The notes beneath the pieces were generated by a model. That model did not search any database. It saw only the letters and a list, made by a program, of their open reading frames with translations, and was not told the DNA's origin. From positions 77,399-141,398 of the forward strand of contig CAKSEL010000005.1 of the NCBI GenBank assembly GCA_934446675.1: a stretch of DNA of 64,000 nt, given 5' to 3'. Below are positions 35,832 to 45,422 of the stretch, one piece after another. The position numbers and the translations under genes are program-made. This stretch comes from an uncultured Eubacteriales bacterium. Its GTDB lineage: Bacteria > Bacillota > Clostridia > Oscillospirales > CAG-382. The stretch's first letter is position 1. Each line of letters starts with the position of its first letter.

Positions 35832-36566
35832 GTGAGAAAAATGAAAAAAATACCAAAGGACAGCAGCGAATATTTCCTTGTATGCGAGAGCTTCCGCACG
35901 TTTATTATAATGATTGCGGCAGGCGGATTTCTGGGCGCGTACACATATATACTCAAAGGCGGAGTATTCTGCAACGCGCAGACGGCAAACCTCGTTTTGC
36001 TTGCGGTAAATTTCGGAAAAGGCAATTTTTATCATGCCCTGTACTATCTTATACCGATATTTGCATATTTTGCAGGCTCGGCACTGTCGGAATTTCTGCC
36101 CAAGCACGTAAACAGACTGCATATTTTGAGGTGGGACACGCTTTTTGTGGCTTTTGAGATGATTGCGGTATTCTTTATAGGTCTTGTACCCGACGACGCG
36201 CCGAATCAGATATGCCAGATCGCGGTAAACTTTATAGCATCAATGCAGTACAACACTTTCAGACAGGCGTACAAAGTGCCTATGGCTACGACTTTCTGTA
36301 CCAACCACATACGCCAGGTCGGCATAAACTTCGTAAAATTTCTCGAAAAGCGTGATGACGAGTCGGGACGCAGGCTTTATATGCACTTTTTCATGCTGTG
36401 TGCTTTTGCGGCAGGCGGAATGTTCGCGTCGTTCCTTTCGGGATATTTCGGAGGAAAAACGATATGGTTTTCGGAGCTTTTGCTCGGCTTTGTATTTATT
36501 GACCTTTTGAGAGCCGATCTCGTAACGGAAAGAGACAAGTTTGACGTTGTTCCTCACGGACATTAA
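35832..36566 (+). CDS. YoaK/DUF1275 family membrane protein
   Basis: 244 residues with about six membrane segments. The pattern (GGFLGAYTYILKGGVFCNAQTA, later NHIRQVGIN) is that of DUF1275 proteins, a widespread family of unknown transport-like function. Translation could begin at GTG 35832, which is at the predicted transcription start, or at ATG 35841 behind GGTGAG. The gene is 28 bp from the beta-galactosidase, so the two form an operon. A role in sugar or metabolite movement is only suggested by context. Confidence 0.78.
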   Translation: MRKMKKIPKDSSEYFLVCESFRTFIIMIAAGGFLGAYTYILKGGVFCNAQTANLVLLAVNFGKGNFYHALYYLIPIFAYFAGSALSEFLPKHVNRLHILRWDTLFVAFEMIAVFFIGLVPDDAPNQICQIAVNFIASMQYNTFRQAYKVPMATTFCTNHIRQVGINFVKFLEKRDDESGRRLYMHFFMLCAFAAGGMFASFLSGYFGGKTIWFSELLLGFVFIDLLRADLVTERDKFDVVPHGH

Positions 36567-36594
36567 ACAAAACACAAAAAAAAGGAGAGAATTT

Positions 36595-38373
36595 ATGAAC
36601 TTTGAAATCAGATCCGGCAAGTTTTACGCCGACGGCAATCCGGTCAGGATAATTTCCGGCGCGGTACACTATTTCAGAATTCTGCCCGAAACATGGGACG
36701 GGATTTTTGAAAAGCTGAAAGCTCTCGGCTGCAACTGCGTCGAAACGTACTGCGCATGGAATATGCACGAGCCTGTTCCCGGAACTTACGACTTTTCGGG
36801 ACGTCTTGATCTGCCGCTGTTTCTCGAAAAAGCCAAAAAAGCCGGGCTTTACGCCATTGTCCGTCCCGGCCCCTACATCTGCGCTGAATGGGAGTTCGGC
36901 GGACTTCCGTGGTGGATACAGACGCAGCCCGGTATGGAAATACGCTGTATGAACAAAAAATACATAGAGTGTTTTGACAGATATCTCGACGTTCTGCTTG
37001 CAAAGATACGTCCGTTTCTGTGTACAAACGGCGGCAGCGTCATAATGCTTCAGTGCGAGAACGAATACGGATATTACGGCGACGACAAAAAGTATCTCGA
37101 ATATCTGCGCGACGGTTACAGAAAACGCGGAATTGACGTTCCGCTGTTCACGTCTGACGGAACCGGATATTCACAGCTTGCCGACGGAACGGTTGAGGGG
37201 TGTCTTGCAACGCTCAATTTCGGCAGCCGCGTTGAAGAAAACTTCAGGTGCCACGACGAGCTTTATCCCGACAGCCCCAAAATGTGCATGGAGATGTGGG
37301 ACGGCTGGTTTGACGCATGGGGCGATGAATTCCACCACACAACGGACGCCGGCGCATATGCTTCGGTTGTACGCGATATGCTTGCAAAAGGCAGCCTTAA
37401 TATGTATATGTTCATAGGCGGCACAAACTTCGGCTTTACAAGCGGCGCAAACCACTATGAAAAATTTGCGCCCGACGTCACAAGCTACGATTACGACGCC
37501 CTGCTTACCGAATGCGGCGACATAACCGACAAGTACATAGCCGTGCGAAACGTAATTGCACAAGTTACGGGAAAAGAGCTTTCTCCGATACCGAAAAACA
37601 ACCCCAAACGCGCCTACGGCAGCTTTGATTTCACGGAGTATTCTCCGCTTTTTGACAACATCGGCACGCTTTCTTCACCGTCACATTCCGACGTTCCTCT
37701 GCCTATGGAGCATTACGGAACGGGTTACGGCTACATTGCATACCGCACGGTACTCAACCGAAATTACGAAAACGCTTCTCTCAGCTTTGAGAGCATAGGC
37801 GACCGTGCGCAGATCCTCATAAATGACAAACTTTCGGGCATTGTCTATGTAAACGACGACTCTTTGGAAGTAAAGATAAACGCAAAAGCCGGAGATATTC
37901 TGACCGTGCTTGTCGAAAACATGGGCAGAGCAAACTTCGGTCCGAAAATGATGCGTCTTAAGGGCATTGCAGGCAGAGTTCTGCTTGACGGCAAGATACA
38001 TTTTTCATGGGACGTATATCCGCTGCCGATGACAGACCTTTCAGAGGTCGATTTTCAAAAAATGCAGCCGTCCTTTGACGCTAAAACCTGCTCCGTTCCG
38101 TCATTTTTCAGAACAAATTTTGAAATCGACGAGCCATGCGACACATTTTTAAGACTTGACAGCTTTAAAAAGGGTTTTGTAATGCTCAACGGCTTTAATC
38201 TCGGAAGATACTGGGAAACTGGTCCGCAGAAAGCTCTGTACGTACCGAAACCGCTGTTGAAATCAGGCAAAAATGAGCTTATCGTCTTTGAATCGGACGG
38301 TCTTAAAGATTCTCCCAAGGCGCTCTTTACCGATGTGCCTGATCTCGGTGTGACTCAAAACGCAAATCAGTAA
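36595..38373 (+). CDS. Beta-galactosidase, glycoside hydrolase family 35
   Basis: 592 residues from the ATG at 36595, preceded by AAAGGAGAG; upstream in-frame ATGs lie inside the previous gene. The (beta/alpha)8 domain starts ISGAVHYFRILPETW. The acid/base is Glu157 in QCENEYG and the nucleophile Glu233 in CMEMWDGW; GGTNFGFTSGA is another family mark. Beta-sandwich domains follow. It has no signal peptide and should hydrolyse terminal beta-galactosides in the cytoplasm, implying import of galacto-oligosaccharides. Confidence 0.94.
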   Translation: MNFEIRSGKFYADGNPVRIISGAVHYFRILPETWDGIFEKLKALGCNCVETYCAWNMHEPVPGTYDFSGRLDLPLFLEKAKKAGLYAIVRPGPYICAEWEFGGLPWWIQTQPGMEIRCMNKKYIECFDRYLDVLLAKIRPFLCTNGGSVIMLQCENEYGYYGDDKKYLEYLRDGYRKRGIDVPLFTSDGTGYSQLADGTVEGCLATLNFGSRVEENFRCHDELYPDSPKMCMEMWDGWFDAWGDEFHHTTDAGAYASVVRDMLAKGSLNMYMFIGGTNFGFTSGANHYEKFAPDVTSYDYDALLTECGDITDKYIAVRNVIAQVTGKELSPIPKNNPKRAYGSFDFTEYSPLFDNIGTLSSPSHSDVPLPMEHYGTGYGYIAYRTVLNRNYENASLSFESIGDRAQILINDKLSGIVYVNDDSLEVKINAKAGDILTVLVENMGRANFGPKMMRLKGIAGRVLLDGKIHFSWDVYPLPMTDLSEVDFQKMQPSFDAKTCSVPSFFRTNFEIDEPCDTFLRLDSFKKGFVMLNGFNLGRYWETGPQKALYVPKPLLKSGKNELIVFESDGLKDSPKALFTDVPDLGVTQNANQ

Positions 38374-38461
38374 AAAACGCGGCAACAGATAAACGCGCCA
38401 AAACAAAACGGAGCAAACGCCATGCAACCGGCGCACTCCGTACACAAATTCAAATATAATT

Positions 38462-38492
38462 TAAGCCGGGTTTTAACGCCCGGCTTTTTCTT
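38462..38492 (+). terminator. Terminator of the DUF1275/beta-galactosidase operon
   Basis: AGCCGGG/CCCGGCT stem with eight-base loop, followed by TTTTCTTTTG. It lies between convergent genes. Confidence 0.88.
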
Positions 38493-38511
38493 TTGATCTG
38501 TTTTATATGCT

Positions 38512-39495
38512 TTATCTTTCTTCTCTGAAATACGGAAGTCCGAGACTTGCGGGAGCCTGGTTTTCCTTTTTATTTCTGATACTTGTAATTATAAGCACTA
38601 TTACCGTAACGACATACGGCAGCATTTCAAACAGCTTTTTAACGCTTACGGTAATTCCCGGAATATACGTAGGTATAACGTAAAGTCCGCCGAAAAGAAT
38701 CGAGCCGAGAATACTTACGTCGGGTTTCCACATTGCAAATATAACAAGCGCAACCGCAAGCCAGCCTCTGTCGCCGAATGCGTTATTAGACCAAACGCCG
38801 TTTGCGTAGTCCATTACGTAGTAAAGTCCGCCGAGTCCGGCTATCGCGCTTCCTATACAGGTTGCGGCGTATTTATAACGACTTACGTTTATACCTGCCG
38901 CGTCCGCAGTCGTAGGGCTTTCGCCGACTGCGCGCAGATGAAGTCCGACTCTTGTTTTCTTTAAAAGATACGAGCAAAGCAGCGCTATTATAATTGCAAG
39001 ATACGCAAGAAAGCTGTACGAAAACAGCACCTCGCCGACTGCGCCGAGCTTTGAGGCAAACGGGAGCGTCGTCTTGAAGATATTGCTCGTTGCGGAAAGC
39101 GAAATTGACGGAACGTCAGCGCCGGTAATGGTTATAAGCGAACCGCCGAAAAAGTTTCCGACGCCTATACCGAAGGTAGTCAGCGCAAGACCGGTTACGT
39201 TCTGATTTGCTCTAAGAGTTATTGTAAGGAACGAATATATAAGTCCCATGAGCGCGGAACCTATAATGCAGCACAGAAACGGAATTATTATCGCAAGCGC
39301 CGGATTTATCTCAGCGCCCTTACAGCTCTGTTCATATATAAACGCGCCTGCAACGCCGCTTATTCCGCCGACGTACATGATTCCCGGTATACCGAGGTTA
39401 AGCTGACCGGATTTTTCCGTAAGAATCTCACCCGTTGAGCCGAAAAGAAGCGGAATACCCTGCATTACCGCACGCTGTATAATTGTTGCAATCAT
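38512..39495 (-). CDS. BMP-type ABC importer permease 2
   Basis: 327 residues, highly hydrophobic, of the branched-chain/ribose permease superfamily. The early motif GIPLLFGSTGEILTEKSGQLNLGIPGIMYVG splits here as family-typical glycine-rich text, and SPTTADAAGINVSRYKYAA is the ATPase-coupling loop. It resembles the second permease (NupQ/YufQ) of guanosine-type importers. Its start overlaps the end of the first permease by 4 bp. Last gene of the four-gene importer operon. Confidence 0.87.
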   Translation of the reverse strand: MIATIIQRAVMQGIPLLFGSTGEILTEKSGQLNLGIPGIMYVGGISGVAGAFIYEQSCKGAEINPALAIIIPFLCCIIGSALMGLIYSFLTITLRANQNVTGLALTTFGIGVGNFFGGSLITITGADVPSISLSATSNIFKTTLPFASKLGAVGEVLFSYSFLAYLAIIIALLCSYLLKKTRVGLHLRAVGESPTTADAAGINVSRYKYAATCIGSAIAGLGGLYYVMDYANGVWSNNAFGDRGWLAVALVIFAMWKPDVSILGSILFGGLYVIPTYIPGITVSVKKLFEMLPYVVTVIVLIITSIRNKKENQAPASLGLPYFREER

Positions 39496-40595
39496 TTCGA
39501 CGCCTCCTTATGAGATTTTGTAAGCTTTATCTGATAGTTGATAAAGAACTCGCTGCCGATTATAAAGAATATGATTATACCGGTAAGCATATCCGAAAAC
39601 GACTTATTGAGATTAAAGGTTTCGGAAATACGTATCGCGCCTTTTTGCAGGAACACGATAAGAAACGACGTTATTATCATAAATATCGGGTTGAACTTTG
39701 CAAGCCACGAAACCATAACCGCCGTAAATCCGCGTCCGCCGACGGTATCTCTCGAAAGAGTATGATCCGTTCCGCCGACAAGAAGAAGTCCGGCTATACC
39801 GCATATCGCGCCCGAAAGCAGCATTGTTCTCACAACAACATGATTTACGTTTATTCCTATATATTTCGCCGTATTTTCGCTCTCGCCGACAACTGCTATC
39901 TCATATCCGTGCTTGCTGTACTTGAGATACACGAACATGAACACCGTAAGCAGCGCGACGATTATAATATTCAGAAGATATGTATATCTGCCTATCGCCG
40001 GCAGCCAGCCCTGCTTTATAATTCCGAGCGTTCCCGAACCTTTGGGCACTGCCCACTCGTTTGTATAGTACGCAACAAGCTGCATGGCTATATAGTTCAT
40101 CATAAGCGTAAAGAGCGTTTCGTTTGCGTTCCACTTAGCCTTGAAAAGTGCCGGGAGCAACGCCCAGATACATGACGCAAGCACGCTTGCCGCAACCATT
40201 ACAATTATAAGCAGCGGAGTCGGGAGCTTATTTCCCAAGAATATCATACAGCTTGCCGTTGCAAGACCTCCGATAAGCACCTGTCCTTCGGCGCCGAGGT
40301 TCCAGAAACGCATTTTGAATGCCGGCGTCACCGCAAGCGCCACGCAAAGCAGCATTGCGATATTCTGAAGAAGGCTCCAGATAAGTCTCGGAGTTCCAAA
40401 CGCTCCGTTGAACATTGTTATATACACGTCAATTGGGTTCTGATGCGTCAGCAGTATTGTGACTATGCCGCACGCTATGAGTGCAAGCAGCACCGAGGCA
40501 ATTCTTATTATCCATGCTTTCCACCACGTAAGCGACGTGCGTTTTGCTATATGAAACAGAGGTTCATGCACTGTTTTGCGGTTATCCGATGTCAT
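39492..40595 (-). CDS. BMP-type ABC importer permease 1
   Basis: 367 residues from the ATG at 40595, three bases after the ATPase stop and behind GGGAG; the longer frame overlaps the ATPase gene. After a ~35-residue cytoplasmic lead it has about ten membrane segments. RFWNLGAEGQVLIGGLA and GESENTAKYIGINV are the coupling motifs of NupP/YufP-type permeases. It pairs with the downstream permease to form a heterodimeric channel for nucleosides or related bases. Confidence 0.87.
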   Translation of the reverse strand: MTSDNRKTVHEPLFHIAKRTSLTWWKAWIIRIASVLLALIACGIVTILLTHQNPIDVYITMFNGAFGTPRLIWSLLQNIAMLLCVALAVTPAFKMRFWNLGAEGQVLIGGLATASCMIFLGNKLPTPLLIIVMVAASVLASCIWALLPALFKAKWNANETLFTLMMNYIAMQLVAYYTNEWAVPKGSGTLGIIKQGWLPAIGRYTYLLNIIIVALLTVFMFVYLKYSKHGYEIAVVGESENTAKYIGINVNHVVVRTMLLSGAICGIAGLLLVGGTDHTLSRDTVGGRGFTAVMVSWLAKFNPIFMIITSFLIVFLQKGAIRISETFNLNKSFSDMLTGIIIFFIIGSEFFINYQIKLTKSHKEASK

Positions 40596-40599
40596 GCTC

Positions 40600-42174
40600 T
40601 TACTCTCCCTTCGCGCCTGTTTCATCATTCTCATCTTCGCCGTCATGCTCTGCGTGAGCCGACTTTGTCATGAGAAGTCCGATCTGTTCTTTTTCGGCGG
40701 TTCTTCCGTCTACGATTCCCGAAACCTTACCGCCGCCTATTACGAGAATTCTGTCGCAGAGTTCAAGCAGAACGTCGAGATCCTCGCCGACGAATATTAC
40801 CGCAACGCCCTGTTTTTTCTGTTCGTTAAGCAGGTTATATATTGTATACGACGAGTTAATATCAAGTCCTCTGACCGGATATGCCGCCATGAGCACCGTA
40901 GGAGCTGCCGCGATCTCACGTCCGACAAGCACTTTCTGAACATTACCGCCCGAAAGTCTGCGTACAGGTGTATTTGCGTCGGGGGTTACGACCTCAAGGC
41001 TCTCTATTATCTTTTCCGCAAGGTTTTTGGGCTTCTTTCTGTCAAGGAAAATGCTCTTGCCCTTACGGTAGCTTCTGAGCATCATATTATCTATGATATC
41101 CATATTTCCGACAAGTCCCATGCCGAGTCTGTCCTCCGGCACGAACGAAAGTCTTACGCCGAGTTCTCTTATCTGCAGCGGAGTTTTATTTCTCAGATCC
41201 TCCGATTTTCCTGTTTTGGGGTTATTATAGATTATATCGCCCGACGAGAGTTTCTGAAGTCCGGCAATAGCCTCAAGCAGCTCTCTCTGACCGCTGCCCG
41301 CGATACCTGCGATACCGAGAATTTCGCCCGAACGTGCCGTAAATGATATATCGTCAAGCACCTTTATGCCGTCGCGGTTTTCGCAGTTTATATGTTCCAC
41401 AACAAGCCTGTCCACGCTGTTTTCAGGCTCGCTTCTGTTGATATTAAGCGAGATCTTCTTGCCGACCATCATTTCGGTAAGCTGATTTTCGTTAGTTGCC
41501 GCCGTATCGACGGTACCGATATATTCGCCCTTACGCAAAACGGCAACTTTATCCGAAAGAGAAAGAACTTCATGCAGTTTATGCGTAATTATAATGACCG
41601 CCTTGCCGTCGTCTCTCATACGGCGCAGAACCTTAAAGAGTTTTTTTGTTTCCTGCGGAGTAAGAACCGCAGTCGGCTCATCGAGTATGAGAATATCCGC
41701 TCCCCTGAAAAGCGCCTTTACTATCTCGACGGTCTGTTTTTCGGACACCGACATTTCATATATCTTTTTATCCGGATCTATCTCAAAGCCGTAAAGCTCG
41801 CTTATCTGCTTTATCTTCTTTGTATACTCCTTCATGGCAAAGCCTTTTTCGTCCTTCAGACCGAGAACGATATTTTCCGCTGCGGTAAACACATCTACAA
41901 GCTTAAAATGCTGATGTATCATACCGATCTTATAGCCGAACGCGTCTTTCGGCGAACGTATTACGACTTCCTTGCCGTCGATAAGAATTTCACCGCTGTC
42001 GGGAAAATAAATACCCGATATCATATTCATAAGCGTTGTCTTACCGCTGCCGTTTTCGCCGAGTATCGAGAGTATTTCGCCGCGGTTAACTTTAAGCGAA
42101 ACATTTTTATTGGCAACTACGCTGCCGAATGTTTTTGTTATGCCGCGAAGCTCTATTGCAGGCGTCTGATTCAT
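40600..42174 (-). CDS. BMP-type ABC importer ATPase with two ABC domains
   Basis: 524 residues from the ATG at 42174, behind AAAGGAAT. The first ABC domain is complete: GENGSGKTTLMN, MSVSEKQTVEIVKAL and ILILDEPTAVLTPQE. The second has the degenerate Walker A GIAGSGQRELLEAIAG typical of RbsA/MglA/NupO-like fused ATPases, with LSGGNVQKVLVGREI and a Walker B lacking the usual catalytic Glu (AAYPVRGLD). Function: energises uptake by the two permeases. An intra-operon terminator precedes it. Confidence 0.9.
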   Translation of the reverse strand: MNQTPAIELRGITKTFGSVVANKNVSLKVNRGEILSILGENGSGKTTLMNMISGIYFPDSGEILIDGKEVVIRSPKDAFGYKIGMIHQHFKLVDVFTAAENIVLGLKDEKGFAMKEYTKKIKQISELYGFEIDPDKKIYEMSVSEKQTVEIVKALFRGADILILDEPTAVLTPQETKKLFKVLRRMRDDGKAVIIITHKLHEVLSLSDKVAVLRKGEYIGTVDTAATNENQLTEMMVGKKISLNINRSEPENSVDRLVVEHINCENRDGIKVLDDISFTARSGEILGIAGIAGSGQRELLEAIAGLQKLSSGDIIYNNPKTGKSEDLRNKTPLQIRELGVRLSFVPEDRLGMGLVGNMDIIDNMMLRSYRKGKSIFLDRKKPKNLAEKIIESLEVVTPDANTPVRRLSGGNVQKVLVGREIAAAPTVLMAAYPVRGLDINSSYTIYNLLNEQKKQGVAVIFVGEDLDVLLELCDRILVIGGGKVSGIVDGRTAEKEQIGLLMTKSAHAEHDGEDENDETGAKGE

Positions 42175-42213
42175 AGCTTTACCATTCCTTTCGGACAGAA
42201 TGTCGGATAAACT

Positions 42214-42300
42214 CAAAAAACACAGTTTTCAAAAGCGGATTCGACGCGTACAAAATACTGTTAATCAACGGTTCGTCAAACGCACTTTTGAAAATTGTGC
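42214..42300 (-). terminator. Intra-operon terminator between binding protein and ATPase
   Basis: Arms 42281-42299 and 42221-42237 form a ~16-bp imperfect stem (CACAATTTTCAAAAG with CTTTTGAAAACTGTG) around a ~43-base loop and are followed by TTTTTTG on the minus strand. A second hairpin (TACAGGGCG/CGCCTTGTA) lies just upstream near 42315-42355. Partial read-through would make more binding protein than ATPase and permease. Confidence 0.65.
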
Positions 42301-42364
42301 AGCAAAATCAAGTACAAGGCGAAGCAAGCGTTTTGCCCCGCCCTGTATGTTTTTATATTCTAAA

Positions 42365-43624
42365 TCAGAACATCTTATTGAGAAGCGTAATGCCGTCTAT
42401 TTCAAGGTTGAAATAAGGTGCGGAACGCATCTCTGATTCATGGAAGTAACCGTCGAGAATTACCTCGGTATCGGGAGTGTAATCAGCGTCGGTATCAACG
42501 TCTGCCATGTAGGAGTCGAGCTTTTCGCCGCCAACGGTGAAAGTATCGGTATTGAATACATGGAGAGTGCCGTCGATTATTGCCTTCTTTGCTTCCTCGA
42601 TTGCCTCAACAGTGCCTGCTGCCGCAACGTCGGTATTTACATCGGTAAGAACAACCGAGCCTTCGCCGAGACCCTTGCACCAGTCATAAGGAATATCCTC
42701 GCCGTTAAGCACGCAGTTGATTGCAAACTCATAGTAAGGAGCCCAGTCGATTCTGGACGATACGATAAAGGTGTTGGGGCAAGCGGAAATTGTGCTGCCG
42801 TTATAGGATACGTTGGGGATACCTGCGTTTTCGCAAGCGGTAGGAGCACCCATGGAGTCTGCGTGCTGGCTTATAAGCTTACAGCCGTTGCTGATGAGCT
42901 TTGTTGCAGCTTCCTTTTCAAGTGCTTCGTCGTACCATGAACCTGTGAACTGAACTTCCATTGTTGCTGTCGGGCAAACCGAACGTGCGCCGAGGAAGAA
43001 CGAGGTATATCCGGAAACAACTTCTGCGTATGTATATGCGCCTACGTAACCGATCTTAGCTTCGTCTGCGGTGAAATCGCCGTTTTCGATCATTTCATTG
43101 AGCTTAAGACCTGCTGCGATACCTGCGAGGTATCTGCCTTCGTAGATAGATGCGAATGCGTTATGGAAATTTGCTACCTTCTCGGTATGAGCGGTAGTAC
43201 CGGTCGAATGGCAAAATTCAACATTCGGGAATTCGTTTGCTGCCTGAAGCATATAAGGCTCATGACCGAAGCTATCTGCAAAAATGATGTCGCAGCCCTG
43301 GTCTGCAAGGTCTGCTGCTGCTTCGTAGCACTCATTGCCTTCGGGAATATTAGTCTTGAAAACTACCTGGGAATCGCCGAGTCCGAGAGCTTCCTTTGCC
43401 TCTTTTGCGGCGTCCATGAAGTTCTTGTCATAGGTGGAGTTTTCGTCGTGAAGGAATATAAAGCCTACCTTTATATTCGACTTATCGAGAGTGTCCGTAC
43501 CCTTGTTTTCGGTATCTGCGCTGCCGTTTCCGTTTCCGTTTTCGCCGTTTGCGGTATTACCTGAACACGCTGTCATTGCAAATATGCAGACAACCGCAAG
43601 TACGAGTGCGAGAAGTTTCTTCAT
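42365..43624 (-). CDS. BMP family ABC substrate-binding lipoprotein
   Basis: 419 residues. A signal peptide ends in a lipobox (FAMTACSG). The BMP/Med fold is seen in VGFIFLHDENSTYDKNFMDAA, ADQGCDIIFADSFGHE, and KIGYVGAYTYAEVVSGYTSFFLGA. BMP proteins related to PnrA and NupN bind purine nucleosides and sit with an RbsA-like ATPase and two permeases, as here. AGGAGG precedes the ATG. Nucleoside import, for salvage, is the best guess; some relatives bind other small cyclic ligands. Confidence 0.88.
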   Translation of the reverse strand: MKKLLALVLAVVCIFAMTACSGNTANGENGNGNGSADTENKGTDTLDKSNIKVGFIFLHDENSTYDKNFMDAAKEAKEALGLGDSQVVFKTNIPEGNECYEAAADLADQGCDIIFADSFGHEPYMLQAANEFPNVEFCHSTGTTAHTEKVANFHNAFASIYEGRYLAGIAAGLKLNEMIENGDFTADEAKIGYVGAYTYAEVVSGYTSFFLGARSVCPTATMEVQFTGSWYDEALEKEAATKLISNGCKLISQHADSMGAPTACENAGIPNVSYNGSTISACPNTFIVSSRIDWAPYYEFAINCVLNGEDIPYDWCKGLGEGSVVLTDVNTDVAAAGTVEAIEEAKKAIIDGTLHVFNTDTFTVGGEKLDSYMADVDTDADYTPDTEVILDGYFHESEMRSAPYFNLEIDGITLLNKMF

Positions 43625-43764
43625 TTTCTTTCCTCCTGAAAATTAAATAGATTTATGAAAAATGATGCTGATTTTATTTTACAATACTTTTACAAAAAAT
43701 ACAATACCAAATTATTACAAATATTGACAATTTGTTTATTATCATTTTGTATTAATGCACAAGT

Positions 43765-44210
43765 CTTTGCAACTTTTTACGCGCGGCGCAGGTGACGCGG
43801 GGCTGGTTTGGATAGGTGCTGTTTATTTTGGGCGAGAAAAGATAGTTCACTGCCATGTGCAACTCTATTTCCCCGACTTTTCGGAATCGAAAAAGTCGCA
43901 AAAGATTTTCGCCGCTCAAACGCCGCAGCGAAAGCGCGGCTTCTTCTCCACACGTCTACTATCGTCGGTAAAACTTTTCAGCACCTCCAAAGTTTGCAAT
44001 CTTCGCTCGCAGATGCTCCGCACTGCTCGATGGGGTTGGTATCTAAGTAAAATTTGTTTATCTCAGCTTTAACTCTTATGCCATGTCACGTTGCGGTCTG
44101 CGTAAACTTTGTTTTAGGTGCAAAAGTGAAATTATTATGCGTTATTATGCAGTCAACAGGACTTGTCTTTCTGCCCAGCTTGCCTTCGGCAAGAAACTTG
44201 GTTCAAATTA
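43765..44210 (+). repeat. Dispersed modular stem-loop repeat, copy C
   Basis: About 445 bp after the BMP gene promoter region. It carries the opening block (ATAGTTCACTGCCATGTGCAA), the CGACTTTTCG/CGAAAAAGTCG hairpin (43874-43898), and a CGCCGCAGCGAAAGCGCGG block. An alternative middle module (GCTCGCAGATGCTCCGCACT, then CGATGGGGTTGG) replaces the CGCGCG hairpin seen in A, B, D and E. Then come the GTCAACAGGAC block and the CTTGCC/GGCAAG hairpin (44179-44193). It faces copy D. Confidence 0.75.
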
Positions 44211-44228
44211 TACTTTTATGTATAGAAA

Positions 44229-44271
44229 AACTCTGTGCAAAGCATAAACACCATGCACAGAGTATATTTTT
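44229..44271 (+). terminator. Terminator-like hairpin between repeat copies C and D
   Basis: CTCTGTGCA (44231-44239) pairs perfectly with TGCACAGAG (44254-44262), followed by TATATTTTTG. No plus-strand gene precedes it, so it would end a transcript reading through repeat copy C. Confidence 0.7.
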
Positions 44272-44324
44272 GTATTGATTTAAAGCCAAATTGCACTTAT
44301 CAGCCAATCAAACATAAAGCTAAC

Positions 44325-44725
44325 ATTCAGCCGTAGTCATCTCGCGACAGCGAGCTGGTCGGAAAAGTTAGTCCTGTTGACTGTTTGATTACATAAAGAA
44401 TAACACTTGTGCCGAAATGGGGTAACTTCGTACAGAACCCCATATCCGCGCGCCTGTCGCGCGGCGATTTCGCATCACAGCATTGTGGATAGTGCGAAAT
44501 GAGAGTTTTTGAGCTTTTGGAGGGGTAGTTTGTTGCGGTGTGCGTTTACACTCTTTAGAGTGAAATCCTCCACGTAGCCACGCTTTCGCGGCGGCGTCTG
44601 AGCCGCGAAAATCTTTTGCGACTTTTTCGATTCCGAAAAGTCGGTGAATAGACTTGCACATGGCAGTGAATTATCTTTTTTCGCCAAAATCAGGCACCAC
44701 TCGGCCAAAGGGAATCCCCTTGTGG
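44325..44725 (-). repeat. Dispersed modular stem-loop repeat, copy D
   Basis: About 400 bp in reverse orientation to C, ending against the radC stop. On the minus strand it holds the opening block with ATAATTCACTGCCATGTGCA, the CGACTTTTCG/CGAAAAAGTCG hairpin, TTTCGCGGC/GCCGCGAAA, a CACTCT/AGAGTG hairpin, the CCGCGCG/CGCGCGG hairpin (44446-44464), the GTCAACAGGAC block and CTCGC/GCGAG (44341-44354). Confidence 0.8.
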
Positions 44726-45394
44726 TCACGCGCCCTGCACCTGCTTCATACCGACATAAACGCAGTCCGTAACTATGTAGTGTTCTTTCAGCTCAACGCC
44801 TATCTGTTTTAGAAACTGCTCAAGGTTTATTGTCGTCGCCCTGTCGCTTGCAGACGGATTTGGATTTCCGTCCGGGTGGTTGTGCGCAATTATTACTTTC
44901 GACGCGCTTTTGCGCAACACAAGCTCCGCAATTTTGCGGAAATCAACTCTTGCACACGCAAAATCTCCCTCGCCGATAAATTCGCGGTGTAAAATTCTGT
45001 TTTTCTGGTCAAGCAGTATTATAAATACACGCTCTACGCCCGACGCACGGAACTCCGATATGAGCTGACGTCCGACAGTGTCAAAATCTCCGGCCGTTTC
45101 AAGCTCTCTGAGTCCGTCCGCACATTCTTTTACTATTCTTGAAACAAGTTTTATCGTCACTGCCGAAGTCTTGCCGACTCCGTGAACGTTTTTAAGATCG
45201 TCAAACGACGCGTCAAGCACGTTGCCGAGAGATCCGAAAGTTTCAATAAGCGCATGAGCAGCCGGATTTGTGTCTCCTCTCGGCGTCGCACCGTAAAGCA
45301 GCATTTCGAGCAGTTCGTGCGGCGCAAAGCCGTTTCCGCCGGTACTTATGAAACGCTCTCTCATGCGTTCTCTGTGATTGTCATGTGTTCCCAT
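44726..45394 (-). CDS. radC: RadC/JAB domain protein
   Basis: 222 residues. An N-terminal helix-hairpin-helix region (LEMLLYGATPRGDT, then LKNVHGVGKTSA) precedes the MPN/JAB domain. The JAB zinc motif is complete: IIAHNHPDGNPNPSASD. Though called a DNA repair protein, RadC's biochemical role is unsettled; the metal site suggests a peptidase- or nuclease-like activity. It lies 28 bp after the sensor gene in the same direction and directly beside repeat copy D. Confidence 0.9.
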   Translation of the reverse strand: MGTHDNHRERMRERFISTGGNGFAPHELLEMLLYGATPRGDTNPAAHALIETFGSLGNVLDASFDDLKNVHGVGKTSAVTIKLVSRIVKECADGLRELETAGDFDTVGRQLISEFRASGVERVFIILLDQKNRILHREFIGEGDFACARVDFRKIAELVLRKSASKVIIAHNHPDGNPNPSASDRATTINLEQFLKQIGVELKEHYIVTDCVYVGMKQVQGA

Positions 45395-45422
45395 TTTTTT
45401 GCGTTTCCTTTCGGAATTAATG

